64,000 nt of DNA from Lanius collurio (taxonomy: Eukaryota > Chordata > Aves > Passeriformes > Laniidae): the NCBI GenBank assembly GCA_020086605.1, contig JACBWW010000004.1, forward strand, positions 19,603,624-19,667,623, read 5' to 3'. A program made the translations under genes and the position numbers. The notes under the pieces were generated by a model. The model did not search any database. It saw only the letters and a program-made list of their open reading frames with translations, and was not told the DNA's origin. Below, in pieces: positions 1 through 13,300 of the stretch; position 1 is the first letter of the stretch, and every line of letters starts with the position of its first letter.

Positions 1-337
1 ACAATTTAATTGCCCTTTCTGTTGTTCTAAATACTTCTGTAAGGGAAAAGAATTGCATTGACATTTTAATATGCTGTCACTTTAAGATACTACATGAAGT
101 GTGAACAGAGCACAGGCACTTTTAACAGGTGTCTCTAATTGTTAGTTTCTTTCTTAGAAATAGCTATAATATAAACTTTGGTGAAACATGTAAATCCGAG
201 GTGTTTGGATCTTGCAGCATGCTAGCCAGGCTTTCCTTTGGCTGCTGGTGAAAACAAATTGGGTTGTGTAATTGATTTTTTTTTTTGTAAGTACAGCTTT
301 TATGTTTGCTTTGAGTTCAAACTCCATCTTTTTCTTG

Positions 338-341
<4 letters not shown>

Positions 342-370
<29 letters not shown>
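342..370. repeat. Poly(T) run of 29 bases
   Basis: This is an uninterrupted T29 in AT-rich intron DNA. No retroelement body is recognisable beside it on either strand, so it may be a simple slippage tract or the tail of an unrecognised minus-strand retrocopy. Confidence 0.95.
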
Positions 371-1968
371 GTCCCTTAGGAGGGATTGCAACATGGGCTT
401 TTAGGAAAAATAAAAAAGACATTCAGTGTATTCGTTTATTTTAGCAAATAGGACATTTCTATTGCTTTCAGATTTTGCCATTCCCTAACTGCAGAAAGAA
501 TCATGAAAAAAGGGCAAAAGCCAAATCAATTACAATTTTAAAGAGTGTATTTTCATTAGTTCTTCCAAGTGCCTGTTATGTTCAAAGGGAGCTCAAGATT
601 GTCTTGTTCAATGAATACTTGAAAAATCCCTTAAAAGAAACAGATCTATACAGGAAAATGCCTGGTTTGTTGTATGAAGTGTGCTTACTTTAAAAAATGG
701 CAAAAGAAGAGCACCAACATACATGCAGGTTTTTCAAATTTTCAGTGAGTTTACTACTAGTTCCAGACGTTGATACAAGAAAGACAACAAACAAAAAAAA
801 CCAAACAGAATACAAACCTTGAAACAAAAGTTAATCCTGAATTTTGGAAAGGTAAAAGCACCAGTTTTGTTACAAAGGAGATTAATTATGAATATGCATC
901 TTCTACAGAGTTTTTCTAGTTAACAAGTTTTTATTATAAATAGTTATTCTTTTGCACTTTGGCAGAAAGATATGCTGCACAAGTTTTTCAAAGTTGTATA
1001 CTTAAGATTTGGTGAACATTTCAAGATCAAATGTTTCACTAATTTTGCAGATACATTTAGATTGATTGCAGAAAATTATGGAAGTCTATTTATTAGTTAA
1101 AATGTAGTTAAAGTAAAGGAATTCTGATCAATTTGCTAGGAATTGAGTCCAGCTGTGCTGGCTTCCGTCATGTAGTTAAACAGAAGCTCACCGTAGTTTG
1201 ATCTACTTGTCCTCATTTTCATGATCACTGAAGTAGAAGTATGATGGACTCAGCAGCAGTCATGTGTTCCTTGAGTATTCTGGTGCTAATCCAGAGACTT
1301 AATTAAAAGCTTCAAAGCCATTAGGGAAATATTTCTCTGAATTTAACCTACTTACTATGTGTATCAGTTACATATTTAAATACCCATGAGAAGATAGGTA
1401 ATAAATTCTTAATTTCAAGATACATTTGACTGAGGGAACTCTGATCTGGAATAGACAATAACCTCATCATCATAGCACATAGCTATGAAGTGAGAGAACC
1501 ATTTCCAATTCCTCCTTCCTGAACTGGAAGTCAGACTTGGACTTGTCTTTCCCAAAACCTTCACAGGTGCCTTGACCTCTGAGTCTCTATGGCATAATCC
1601 TTTATTCATAGCTCAGAAACCATTGTAGGCAAGACTAAAAATATGAGCTCCAAATAAGACATTCCTCCAGCATGTTCACTTGTGCACGTTTCAGCTACAA
1701 ACTGCATTGTAAAAAAGCAAGAACTGATTGTGTCTCTGTCAGATCCTATTGTGACTACCTCACCTCTCATTCCTTCAACAATTACAATTCCTTTTAATCA
1801 AAATAACAAGATAGAAGCACATTTTTGCTCCTCACAGGGATTAAAAAAATTTTGTGTCTAATGGATCCATTCTTAAAACGGTTGCTGTACATTCATCTAT
1901 GCTGCAGAATCATGTGTGTTCAAGATACAGAATTTTTTTATTTTTTAGCTCTGTCCATGATGCATTCC

Positions 1969-2319
1969 TGTTGTAGTGAGGGGAATCCTTACAACAATAT
2001 ATATGACAGCGATGGACTTGGAAGGAGAGATGAAGCGATATTTCTTTAGATGTTCAGGGATGATTTTATTCCTCCAGCCACATGGCTGGAGTTCCCAGGC
2101 AGACTCCAGTCATGGGACCCTGCTCTCCTTCTGGGCCCTGGGTACCCCCCAAACCACCCAATCAGGAACAGGTATGGGGCACACAAGACATGGGGACAGG
2201 GACAGACCCGTACCCTGCAGGGTCCCTCCCCCCGGGATTTCAGGGAGAGGCACATTCCTGAACCTCTTGTCTGTGTGGCATATGTGTAATATGTCCAAGA
2301 GCCAGAAATTGAGCTGACA
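1969..2319 (-). mobile_element. Probable solo LTR of an avian endogenous retrovirus, minus strand
   Basis: A GC-rich block of about 351 bp stands out from AT-rich flanks. Read on the minus strand it begins TGTCAGCTC and ends CTACAACA, fitting TG...CA LTR termini. It contains an AATAAA polyadenylation signal (plus-strand positions 2,065-2,070) followed by an AT-richer part of about 100 bp resembling R/U5, including a CTAAAGAAATATCGCTTCAT-like stretch of a kind I associate with avian ERVK-like LTRs. No internal retroviral sequence or second LTR flanks it. The adjacent 6-mers (cattcc and cttcaa) do not match, so no target-site duplication is evident and the edges may be off. The family assignment is from memory; an unrelated GC-rich element is possible. 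Confidence 0.55.
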
Positions 2320-2793
2320 CTTCAACTCTGACCCTCAAGAGTAGTTCCAAACTTGTATTCTTGAGTCTTTTTGCTGGATCTCATTTTACTTGAACTGTAA
2401 GGGAAAAAAATCTGAATCGGTTTTACTCCTTCAAAAGTTACCTTTGCCCCTTGGGGTGCTGATCTGGCCTGGCAATTGCAGACTCTGACTGTAGTCTTTG
2501 TATGTTTCAGCATCACCTCTACTCCCTCCAAACAGTAGATCCCTGTTTTACACACTATTTCATATCCCTCTTCATTCCTTAACAAGTGTCAAAAGTAGAA
2601 TCTCCTCCTATATTCTGTTCAAATCTTCACTGTGCCATCCAAGGATCAAGAAATGTTGCATTAATTTATGAAGTATATGGTTACTGCAGTAGAGTTCTTT
2701 CACTGCTTGTGGTAGATTCTCAAGACAAAGTCTGACTTGATTTCACAGTTCTCAGGTCAGCAAATCCATGTGGCTTTGACTTAAGAAAACTTA

Positions 2794-2812
2794 TGATCAT
2801 CAGTGATGATCA
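2794..2812. other. Perfect 19-bp palindrome
   Basis: TGATCATCA-G-TGATGATCA has two 9-bp arms that are exact reverse complements around one base. It may form a dimeric protein site or a tiny cruciform; no neighbouring feature explains it. Confidence 0.6.
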
Positions 2813-4257
2813 GTGTTTATCCTAACAATATCATTTTCTTTTTCTTAGATCATGGTGGAAAACAAAAATTCCACTCATCTTACATGTTAGACTTGCATGT
2901 AGTGTTCAACACTTGAACTTTCTTCCCTGGTGGTTTGGAGTTTTTCCCAGAACTATAAGAACAGACAAGTATCTATCAGTAGTGAAAGTTGTGTAGATAT
3001 TGTATCCTCTTATCACTTATGTGTAGGACTGAGTATTTTGTATTTTCCTTCCTACCATAATCATGTGCTTTTGGTAGAGATGCAGAAAATACTGTACTCA
3101 GAGAATATGTAGATTATATTTTAGACAAGGAATAGAAAAACAAAGTAATGAAAAGACAAAACTATTGTATGACTTGACAATTCCTAAATATGTTAATCAT
3201 AGAGTTTGGGGAAAAATTGAAAATGAGTACTTAATTTTATTCCTTTCTTCTGTAGTCTTTCTGCAAGTGTAGAAAGCTATATGTGCTTTTGATCACTTCA
3301 CAATAGCCTTAGACATGTTAATATTTTAAATAAACACTCAATGGTCATAAATTCCAACTTTTGAATATATTTCCTCTGGTATGTTTCAAACAAACGTCTG
3401 CTGCTTCTAATGTTTGTTCCTGACATTGTTGCTAGACATATCTTTAGTATGCTTTCAGTTGTTAATAAGGTTTTCTTCTGTCATAAATTGCTAGGTATAT
3501 GTACAACAATAGGATTATTCTATTCTTACTTCCCTAAATTTTGTGAAAATTTGCCAACTAACTTTATGGAGGAAACATTGAAAGAGTTTAACTCTTCAAG
3601 GAAACCACTGAAAGAGCTAAAATCAGCTGTGCTGAAAAGGCGTGTGCATGGCAGTTGTGGGTAAATGCCCTTCCTGGAATGAATTTTTATTTTTGTAATT
3701 AAGTTACAAGTAGCTGTTTTCTGAATCACTCTTTCTTTTACAACTAGGTAAGCTTAACTAAAACCAGAAGAGTAAGCATCTTAAAACCAAATCCAATTAT
3801 GGGCAATACTCCTGAGATAATTTTAGGAGCTTTTCTTTTGAAAGTCCATCCCTAGTCCATTCTATGAGAATCATATAGTGGGTCATGTAGCCAGAAATAT
3901 TGCAAAAAAAAAAAAAAATCATTCCTCCCCAGATTAGAGGGATATAATTGAAACAGATATGATCTGTGCAGTGTACATGATGCATCATATGGTGTAGAGT
4001 GCATGCTGTGGTTGTTGTTGTTTATGGGCTTATGTGCTCTAAATCTTCTCTTGACTAGTTTAGAAAAGGTTCTGTCTCTAGGGACCTGCTGACTTCTGCT
4101 GTTTCTTTGATTTGCATGCAAATCCAACTCTTCTTAAGGGCCTTGACAGCAGAGTTAATCTTTTAAAATAATTGCTTTAAGTCTGAACATAGTTATGCTT
4201 ACATAATTCAAACTTGTGGGAGACCAGGTTTGAAATCATGCTTGTAACACCGATTAT

Positions 4258-4836
4258 GCTGGTTTTGACTGGGGTAATTTTCTTCACGATGGCTGATATG
4301 GGGCTGTGTTCTGCATTTGTGCTGAGCACAGAGGTGATAATACCGAGATGCTTTTGTTATTGCTGGGCAGTTCTTGCACAGAGTCCAGGCCTTTTCTGCT
4401 TCTTTTACTGCCCTGCTGACAGGGATGCTTGGGGTACATGGGAAGCTGGGAGGAGACACAGCTGAGACAGGCAACCCTAACTGGCCAAAGGGATATTCCA
4501 GACCATGCTCAGTATCTAAAGTGAGGGAAAAAAGGAGGGAGGGGAGTTATTTGGAGTGGTGGTGTTTTTCTTCCCAACTCACCATTATGTGTGATGGGGC
4601 CCTGCTCTCCTGGAGATGGCTGAGCACCTGCCTGTCGTGGGAAGCACTGAATTAATTCCTTGTTTTGCTTTGCTTTTGTGTGTGGTTTTTGCTTTCCCTG
4701 TTAAACTGTCTATATCTCAACCCATGAATTTTCAAGCTTTCATCCTTCTGATTCTCTCCCTGATCCCACTGGTAGGGAAGTGATCAAGGGCTGTGTGGGG
4801 TTTGGTTGCTACCTGGGGTTAAATGGAACTAGTACA
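4258..4836 (+). mobile_element. Solo LTR of an avian endogenous retrovirus, plus strand
   Basis: This segment of about 580 bp resembles, along its whole length, a dispersed LTR family I know from bird genomes. In order, it opens with TGCTGGTTTTGACTGGG, then a TGATAATACCGAGATG block, CCAAAGGGATATTCCA, a decayed TATA region (AGTATCTAAAG, 4,511-4,521), a GTGATGGGGCCCTGCT block, CCTTGTTTTGCTTTGC, TTAAACTGTC near 4,701, CTCAACCCATGAATTTTC, TTCTGATTCTCTCCC and a final CCTGGGGTTAAA. No gag, pol or env sequence and no partner LTR is nearby, so it is a solo LTR left by recombination. Both ends are fuzzy (the 3' end lies between 4,823 and 4,836) and I see no clear target-site duplication. The TATA box looks mutated, so promoter activity is doubtful. 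Confidence 0.85.
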
Positions 4837-5075
4837 GTTTTCTGCTCAACGATACTAGCACTGACTATATTTCAGAGATAGTAATAGTAAAAATAAAGTA
4901 AGTATCTCTGGAAAACATAGCAGTTTAAATCCTGAATCATGTTTCACAGTCCCTTTGCTTTACCTTACTCTGATCTGGTGTGCCAGCAAATAAAGTCTTG
5001 CCATTTGTGTAAAATCTAATAACAGATTTATCTCTTTCCTTCTAGGTAATAAATACTATTTTCTCAAATTAAAAT

Positions 5076-5125
5076 TAAAAACAAAAAACCTAACCAAATG
5101 AAACAAACAAACAAAACCCCAGCCA
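5076..5125. repeat. A/C-rich low-complexity tract, CAAA-like
   Basis: AAACAAAAAACC and AAACAAACAAACAAAACCCC runs form an imperfect CAAA simple repeat about 240 bp downstream of the solo LTR. Confidence 0.8.
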
Positions 5126-8100
5126 ACCAGAATAAGAACCAAGAAATTAAACAAGGAACCTAAAGTAAAAAATACATTTTTTTAAATTGTATTTTGCATA
5201 CAGAACTAAATTTTCTGACCTTTGATCCCAAATGTATTGCAAAATTGTGGTCTCTTTGGATCAAGAACAAACAATAAGTAATTTTTGTACACTAAGTAGT
5301 GGGATGCACTTTCTCATGAAGTTACTTTGAAATATTTTTTCCTTGCATTTAAGTCTCCAGACATTGCATATGAAATCTACAGTGTTACAGTACCTGAGTA
5401 TTTTAATATGAGCTTTAAATATAACTTTATTGTTGTGTATCATATTCTGCTGCACTTTGGAGTCTTTTGGAATAATGGCAGAGACCTGACAAGTGGAATG
5501 CCATTGCAGCAGTGATCAAGGTGAACCCATTTCAGTGTTCCACTTTAGTGGTATAAATTTTTACCACATATTACTGTGAAATGTTTTGGGTATGGGCTTC
5601 AACAGATTTTGTGGGCTACAGGTAAGATTCTTCTTTCTTCTCTCTCTCTCATGTTCTTACTCATCCTTTCCTTCCACTAGGCTCCTGAGTTTATAAAGGC
5701 TAAGATTTAACCAAGGGTGGTTTCACTCCGTGGTGGAGGCCACAGCACAGTGTGGTGCTGAGTGTGCAGACCCTCTTCTTTTCCTGGGCACAGATCTCCT
5801 TCCCCAACTCATGCCCTTCTTCCCTACTGTCCCTAGACTCCTGCCTCTTCTTTTCCTGCTTAGATTCTCCCTCTATTTTAGCACAATCTCACTGCAGATT
5901 CCTTTCTCAGGACCTGTAGACCTTCCTGAGCTTGTACAAGGCTGCTGTTCCCTGATTTTTTCAGGAGGGAGGAGAGCCACCAGGAGTAGATATGTGAAGT
6001 CAGCTCAGCTCTGAAATGGAGAGCGGTGGGGAAAGAGAGGATGGAATGGTCAGAAGCAAAACACAAAGGGGCCAAGCCATAGGCAGAGTGGACCCACAAA
6101 ATTAAGAAGTAGTATTTTCTCCTGGTGGCAGCTGGATGCTTCTGACACTACTTTTTAATCAAATTAGCACTCTTGTTTTAGGTTTCGATGAACTATATTT
6201 CAATAATTTCATGTTTCCTGGGTGCTTGTCTGAGATTAAGCAAAGTACACATTGACATCTAATTCTGCTGCAATTTTTCAGCAAGCATTTTGTAATTTAA
6301 TCTCTCTTTTCCACAATCTTAGATATTCTCCGCAAACCTGGGGGTTTTTTTCCACAATCATAAATTGTGAACAAGTCCATTGATTATGTATCAAGCCTAT
6401 GATTTTATTGTAACTACTTGTTCATATACATGTGTACTCAAGACACTGAGATGCTGAGTCTGACATCTTTGAACTTTCTTCTGTGCCTTGTCCTTATCCT
6501 AGATCTTCCCCTCCTTTCCTTTTCATCCTCCAGTCTGGATTACTTCACAGTGCTGAAGAGCACAACCCACCCCAGGCATTGCAGTCTTGTGGAAAAAGAG
6601 AGCAGAGCAAAGGGGACTACCTATCCAAATTTCACCATTGCTGCTCCTGTGGTGACATCCACAAAATATTGGGACACCTCCAGCTATGCTGTATCCTGAG
6701 GATATGGTTTGGGAGTCTGGGGACACTTGATAATAGCTTGCTGTCAAATTTAAGTGACCTACTCTCTATTTTGAAAAGCTGGTTATATATTCATGTGAAA
6801 TACCTCTGCTACTGTTGAAAATGCAAACAGCCAGCTAAGAAAACAGACCATTGACAGTACCCCTTCTTTTGGGGCACTTGCTAGAGCCTTAGCAGTGTAT
6901 CAAAGGTAGACAGCTCCATCTGTAGTCTAGGGAAAGAGTGGGACTATGGAGGACAGGTCCCTCAGTCCTTGATACCCATCTTGGGGACATGGGATGAATC
7001 GGACTTTGGCAATGCATGTCTCTGCACCGATTCTGCAGGGAGCCTAGATGCCTGACTTAAATTCAACACTGGAATAAAAGATGACTGAAGATGAATAATA
7101 CTTAAGTACTTGAAATACATGCAAGGGTTCTGCTTTAGTGCATTTCAGCAGGCTGTACATGACCACTAGAGTTTAGGACAGATCCTGACTCAGCCTAAAG
7201 GCAGAGCCCTTCAGTACCACTGAGGTGTCTATCTCAGCAAGACTTGCTAGGTGTGACTTAATCCACACATTCACAGCAGGGTGATGGCCTCTGATGCCCT
7301 GTGCCTGAATGTTTGTGGTGCATCTCTGCAGAAGTGCTGCTGTGTCATGCAGCCACGATTGTATGCTCTGGGAAGTAGCATTGATGACTACAACCCTTTC
7401 ATGTTCTTGATAAAGCTATTTTTGCATCTATGCTAGAAACTACTTAGTTAATACTTTCTACATGCTTACCCCTAACTAGTGGTTAGAAATTGTGCCAATA
7501 CCAAAACAGTAAAAAACTTCACTGGCTGTTTTGCTGTGGTGAGAACCATGAAAAACCTCACTTGAGTTTTGCTGTGTGTGTGACAGAGGTGCTTTGTCAC
7601 TCTCATTTTAAGTACCTTACCAGCAGATGCAATGACAAAGGTTTGTGAACTGGATGACTCAAGAACATACTCATACCTCTCTTGAGCAGGTAAATAGGAT
7701 AAGAGGATTCTGGAAATACTCTTTTTTTTATTGTGATTGCCACCCTTTGTAAACTGAATAGAAACCAGGAATTTAATTTCTTTCCTGCCAGTTAGATTAA
7801 GCATCCATAGTTTTTTCATCCCATGTTTTGGGATGCCTGACAGATGATTTACAGAACTGCTGACTGCTGTAGCTGCAATTAAAACAGTGCTGCCTCCATA
7901 GCTTGAACACTAAGTGCAAACAGGCTGATAGTTTAATCAATCAATTTTAAAATGTATTAACTAAACCAGCAGTTTACTGTTATTGTCAAACTCTAAACAA
8001 CTGTAAATCTTGTTTTCAGAAACCAACCAGAAAAAATGTAACACATTAAAAATGAATTAGACATGGCACACCTCCCATATGCTGTATAATAAACAGATCA

Positions 8101-9699
8101 CAGCCCTCTAGTAATAGTTGTGATTTCTGGCATGTCACTGGAGAAGAACTCATGGGTTTTCCAAATGACCTGTGTCATAAATCACTGCTTTCCCATTTAC
8201 ACTGAGCACATGTATCTAATTTTTCAAGAGTGGCTTCTGAAATCCTGATGAATAGCTTTGGAATTGATTACTGGAATGTATGAAAAGTGGTATCACAAAT
8301 GCCCTATTGAGGAAAGGTAAAAGGGGCTAAAAAATAGTCCAGTGAAATATGAACACAAAATTGTGATATGGACGAAGTAACAAATGAAGAACCACACAGA
8401 AGATAAACGTAAAACAACAAATGTGAAATCTCTCACACTTTTCTTTAAGACAGATAATTCAAATTAATATAAGTTAGAATTAAAAGTAAAATTAAAACAA
8501 TATAAAGGCACAAGGCAAGCATAAACCATACATGTATTTTTTTGATTATGCAGGTATCAATGTCTTGCTTGTTCAGTTTAGTATGTTCTCTTTGTGTTAG
8601 TATGTAAATTTTTATAATATGGAATGCTTCATATTAGAAAAAAATTTGGGCATCCCGAAACAGGAAATGTTTTCAAACTTATTAATGAAATTTCAGAGTC
8701 ACACTGAGATACTTTTAAGTATATCCAATCCACTTTATCAATGTTTTTCAGAGCACATATAGTCCCCCTCCATCACACTCAAAATTGAACAAAAGCTATG
8801 CACTCACTAACCCCAAATTAACACTCCTTGGCTCTCTGTACCTCTCTGCAGACACTGTAGACATAGTATCCAACACAGTCTCATCTTTCAAGTGACATGT
8901 AGGAGTATAGTTGGTGAATCCAGTTTTTATTTCCTTTGTGTAAAAGACTGCAAATTATGTTTCATGCTGAAAGATAATGTAGACAATTTTTATGTTTTGC
9001 TCATTGCTAAAGATTTATCTGTGTCAGCAGCTGGAGCAAATGGACTGAAGTTGAATGTGTTACATGATTGTAGCATGTAGATTCTGATTTGGTGTTGAAA
9101 GAAACTCCTTGGCAGATAAGTAATGAAATGAAACAGCAAACATGCCATCACCTAATAAAAACATCAGTTCATAAAAACCATTAACTACCTTTTCCCAAGA
9201 CATCCCTTTTTAATTGATATATTTGAATTTTCCATAAGAAAACAAATTCATGTTATTCTAATAATATGTGCTGACCAGTGCTTATAGAATAAGGAAATTT
9301 TTTTAAGGAAAATATTACCTTTTGTCTGGTCTCTATTTGCAAGGTTCAAAATGACAAGCATTCATTAAACTTTATTACTGAGGTTCATGAAACTTTCTTT
9401 GGATTAGAAAAGCATAACCTTCTGTCCTGATTTAGAAGGGTGTTGCAGCTTTTCATTAACCTGGAAGCCTCCTATTTACATGGTTCACAGCCTGGTCTCA
9501 GCTCACTTGGAGGTAACAAAGGGTGTCGGGACAAGAGTGCAGCAGGGGGCTCATCCTTTAGGGCTGCCATCTGAGTTTGATCAGGTCAACTGTTTTAACT
9601 CCTGCCTCATTAGGCAAAATAAAATGGAGATTGTGGTGTGTGGAAGGATCACATTACAGACAGCAAACTCTGCCTCCTGACACTCTCTGTGGATTTTTT

Positions 9700-10350
9700 G
9701 CATTTTGACAAGACCTCGCTCTCTGTGTTTTCCATTCTGTATTACAGCAGGCTTTAAATTATTTTGAAGACAAGATCATTTGTATCCCCTGGCACTTCAG
9801 AGCTTAGCCACAGAGGAGTGATGTAATAAGTGAAGACACATTAGTCTCAGAGGCAGTTTGCCTACTGGAGAGATGTCACTGTGTAGCAAGGGCTTAATGC
9901 TGATAGACACATTAATTCAGATTGTCAAGCAATGCCTAGCTCTTCTTTTTTCAAAGTTTAAGTTAGCTGTGAATTTGAAAAAAAATCTGACACAAAAAAA
10001 GTTCACAAGGTAAATTATTATTACCACCTGGCATGCAGGATTGAGTATTTCATTTTCATTACTTACAATTAACATGTTAAGTCAATTCAGGTTTAATTTA
10101 GTCCCTGGTTTTGGGTTTTCTATAAAATTGTAACATTGTTTAGAGGTAAGTGTGTCTGTTGCATTATAATGTCTGTTAGAGTGGAGATGAGTATCAGTCA
10201 TCAAAGATTCATCTCCTAATGAGAGTCTTTGTCATCTGATTGTCCATTAAAAAGCATTATCCTGCTGAGCTCCTCTGTATGTGCCATAAATTAATAGAAA
10301 CTTCTCAGTCTTTCAAAGTCAGAAACTGGTTCAGCATATCAGTTTGACCA
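9700..10350. other. Complex AT-rich segment with clustered homeobox-type TAAT/ATTA words; candidate conserved non-coding DNA
   Basis: The segment has no simple repeats, transposon similarity or ORF and contains many TAAT/ATTA cores, for example ACACATTAATTCAG near 9,908, GTCCATTAAAAAGC near 10,240 and ATAAATTAATAG near 10,287. AT-rich DNA yields such words by chance, so this is a weak call resting on texture and on the gene's place next to PAX9 in vertebrates. Confidence 0.18.
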
Positions 10351-13300
10351 GCTGATAACTAGTTATAGATGTCTTATGAGGAAGATAGTGACAGTTTTTA
10401 TCCATCACATCCAATTACGTTTTTCTTGAAGAAACAGGGTGTTAAAAGCAGGTGAAGGTTAGTAATCAGGTATATCTCTTCTTTCTCTTACTCCATTTGT
10501 TGGTAGGATTTTCTTTAACTTCTTCCTCCAGAGACACAGTCAATAAAAGTGAAATCTCAAAATTAAAATAAATTCACAGTATTTTTGTGATTTTTCCTTT
10601 ATGAATCAAGAGTTAGACAGGAATTATTAGGCAACAAGGTGCTGTCAAAACAAGAAGCTCCCCTCAGGGAAGGGGGGAAAGAGGCAACAAGTAATACATG
10701 ACAGATGTGAATGTAAATTGTTTAATGCAAAGTCAAGTGTGCACTATTCTGTGGTTAGAAGTGTAGCATAAAATTGTTTTAAGCTGACCTAAGGTTTTTT
10801 ATTCAAGCAATGGCCAAATGAGAAATATTTATTATTATTACATCCTATACAAGTTTAATACGCCTGAACTTAAAGCCATTAACTTTCAAGGAACTGTAAG
10901 ATGCACAACCAATAATAATGTCTCTTCAGTAATGTGGGCCACATGACCACATTTAGCTTCTTCTGCATATTAAACACCAACTTTAGCATCCTCGTTCCTG
11001 ATACAGCCTGATTCAATTGCAAACTATCATGTATCCTTGGACTTAAGGAGGAAGGGATCTTAAAAAATAAACTTTTTGTTGCACATTTTTATTTCTGTGT
11101 ATCTGCCTTAAGAGTTGAGTCTTTTGGGAATGTCTCAAGTTGAAAGTTTTCTGTAAGAAGTTTCACACAATGAACCTACCACTTCCGAAAACAAACCACG
11201 GAGAGGCAGAGAATATGACTTTCATGAAGCAATTACTCACTAAAAGTGATTAAAAGGATTTTGTTAAAGTATGTGTCATGAAGTATGTGCATAAATCATT
11301 GCAGATTCTTGTGGCCCACATTTCATTTACGTCTGTTTCCAGTCCACCATTTCTTCTTACTTTTCTTTTAACTTTCTAGGTGTGAAATATCTTTTTTTTT
11401 AGTTCGCCTTATGCTAGTGGCTGTCCCTTTCCACCAAATCTGTTCCTTCTGTGTCTCTTCTTTATCCTTTTTAATGATTTGTCCCAGATCCTTCTTCTCC
11501 AATTCATTTCCGCTTCATTTGCCAGCAGTTCTTCACTTGCTCTGTTTATTTTAACTCCTTTAGATGAAGCATCACTTTCTGCTGTAAACATAATTCTTAC
11601 TGAGACAGGGAGGCACATATCATGTCTTCATATGCCTCTTAGATATTATGCTGAATACGGTATTTAGGAGATTCTGTGGTAGAAAACAAAACAAACTGCA
11701 TCAGGAAGATGAAGGTAATTATTTAATCAGAGCTGTGATGATTTTGGTGTAAATTCTGTGCATCGACCCAAGACCAGCTTTGAATTAATGAAAAATAAAG
11801 TAGTCTGGGTTAATAGTAAAAATTAGGCATAGGGGGTGGGGACTGTTTGTGTTTTCCCTAATCCACAGCCTCGTAGATATTTGCATCAGCAAAACAGAGA
11901 GTCTGGCAACAAGCAAAGATCTTAAGTTGGCTGTGTCATCAGAGCAGCCACTCACCAAATTACATTCCAAGTGGAAAATGTAAGATGTTAGCAATGCTTG
12001 ACTGTCTTCCCAGTACAAAGCCCACCTCAATCTGTTCTGGAAAAGTGTGGAGGGCTCAAACATAGGACTCATTACACTGTCCAAGTATTCATTTAGTATA
12101 AGTGCACACTCAGTTGTCGTTTTAATAGGATTTGTCCTTCATTTATAATAACTTTGGCCAAAGGTCTGGTCTCAGGGGATGGAGATGGTTGGATGCAGAG
12201 CTGGTTCAGTTGTGTGAATAAGCTAAGAGAGTAGTTGCCTGGCCTTAGATGATGCCAGGAGTCAGAATGGCATATTCTCATATTAGCCTACATTATCAGC
12301 CTCCTAATGCAATTGTATTTTTTTCCCTCTATTTAGAAAGCTAAGAGGGGAGTGCAGCAAATACTACTCCTGCCTGCTGTACACAGTAAGAAAAGGATAC
12401 TGATATATTGCAAGAGCACTATGGTGAAATTCCTTTTTCTCTGTGTTGGTCATACAAGAACAATATGAGCCATGCAGTAGGTCTGAGTCATCTGGCATAG
12501 CTCAGTGTGACTCATGGTGACATTCTGAAACTACAGTGAGGGACAGCAGAGCTCACTGGCTTGCAGATACAGGAGCAAAGAGACAAAACTGGACACTTTT
12601 CCAACATCATAAGCACGCACCTTTGGGGTCCAGGAACAACCTGTCAGGTCATGTTCTCTCAGAGAGTTTAAGGGAGCATTAGCAAGGGCTTGTGCCCAGA
12701 CTGTTTGACAAGAGGAATAAAAGAAGAAAATGGTCCATGCCTTTTGCAATCCAGCATAAATAAATTTCTGAGTATTTTAGCATGTGAATGATTTGCATGT
12801 GGTTATTAGAAATTATTTGCTGCCCTAGTTTAGAGATGGTTTGTCTCTAAAATACTTTGACTTCAGAGGAGATGGGAGAGTAATAAGGTACAAAAAATTG
12901 CTTTGTTTGGTTGTGCTTGATTGTTCTGAAAGGTGCAGAGGGGCAACTATGTTACAAGAACCATTTCTAGGATTCTTCTTCCCTTCAGAAGGCATTACCA
13001 TCTCTAAAGTTCAAGGAATGTCATCCTAAAATGATTTGGGTCAGCAGAAGAAGGTTCAGAGCTTGGAGTTCTTTCTTGCCTTTCTGTTTGTACAGTAGTC
13101 TATAAATAAAGGGGCCAGTTTGTGATGTCAGATTTCCACTTTAAGCTTTATGCAATTTCACTGGCATTGCATGGCTGCACAGCTCAGCATGGATTGTCTA
13201 GAAATTAAGCTGTTTTTTACATGTAAAAGTTGGAAGCTTTTCAAGGAAAGAAGGGATGAAAGAATCAAATACAGAATGCATCTATATTTACATCATAGAT

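Noticed and set aside
5615..5630. Strong donor-like ACAG|GTAAGA near 5,621
   Set aside because: The upstream sequence has no coding similarity or acceptor pairing; such sites occur by chance in long introns.
10140..10152. GAG|GTAAGT donor-like site near 10,145
   Set aside because: No associated exon-like sequence or acceptor could be supported.
13090..13115. TATAAATAAAGG resembling a TATA box or polyadenylation signal
   Set aside because: No promoter, exon or LTR structure surrounds it.
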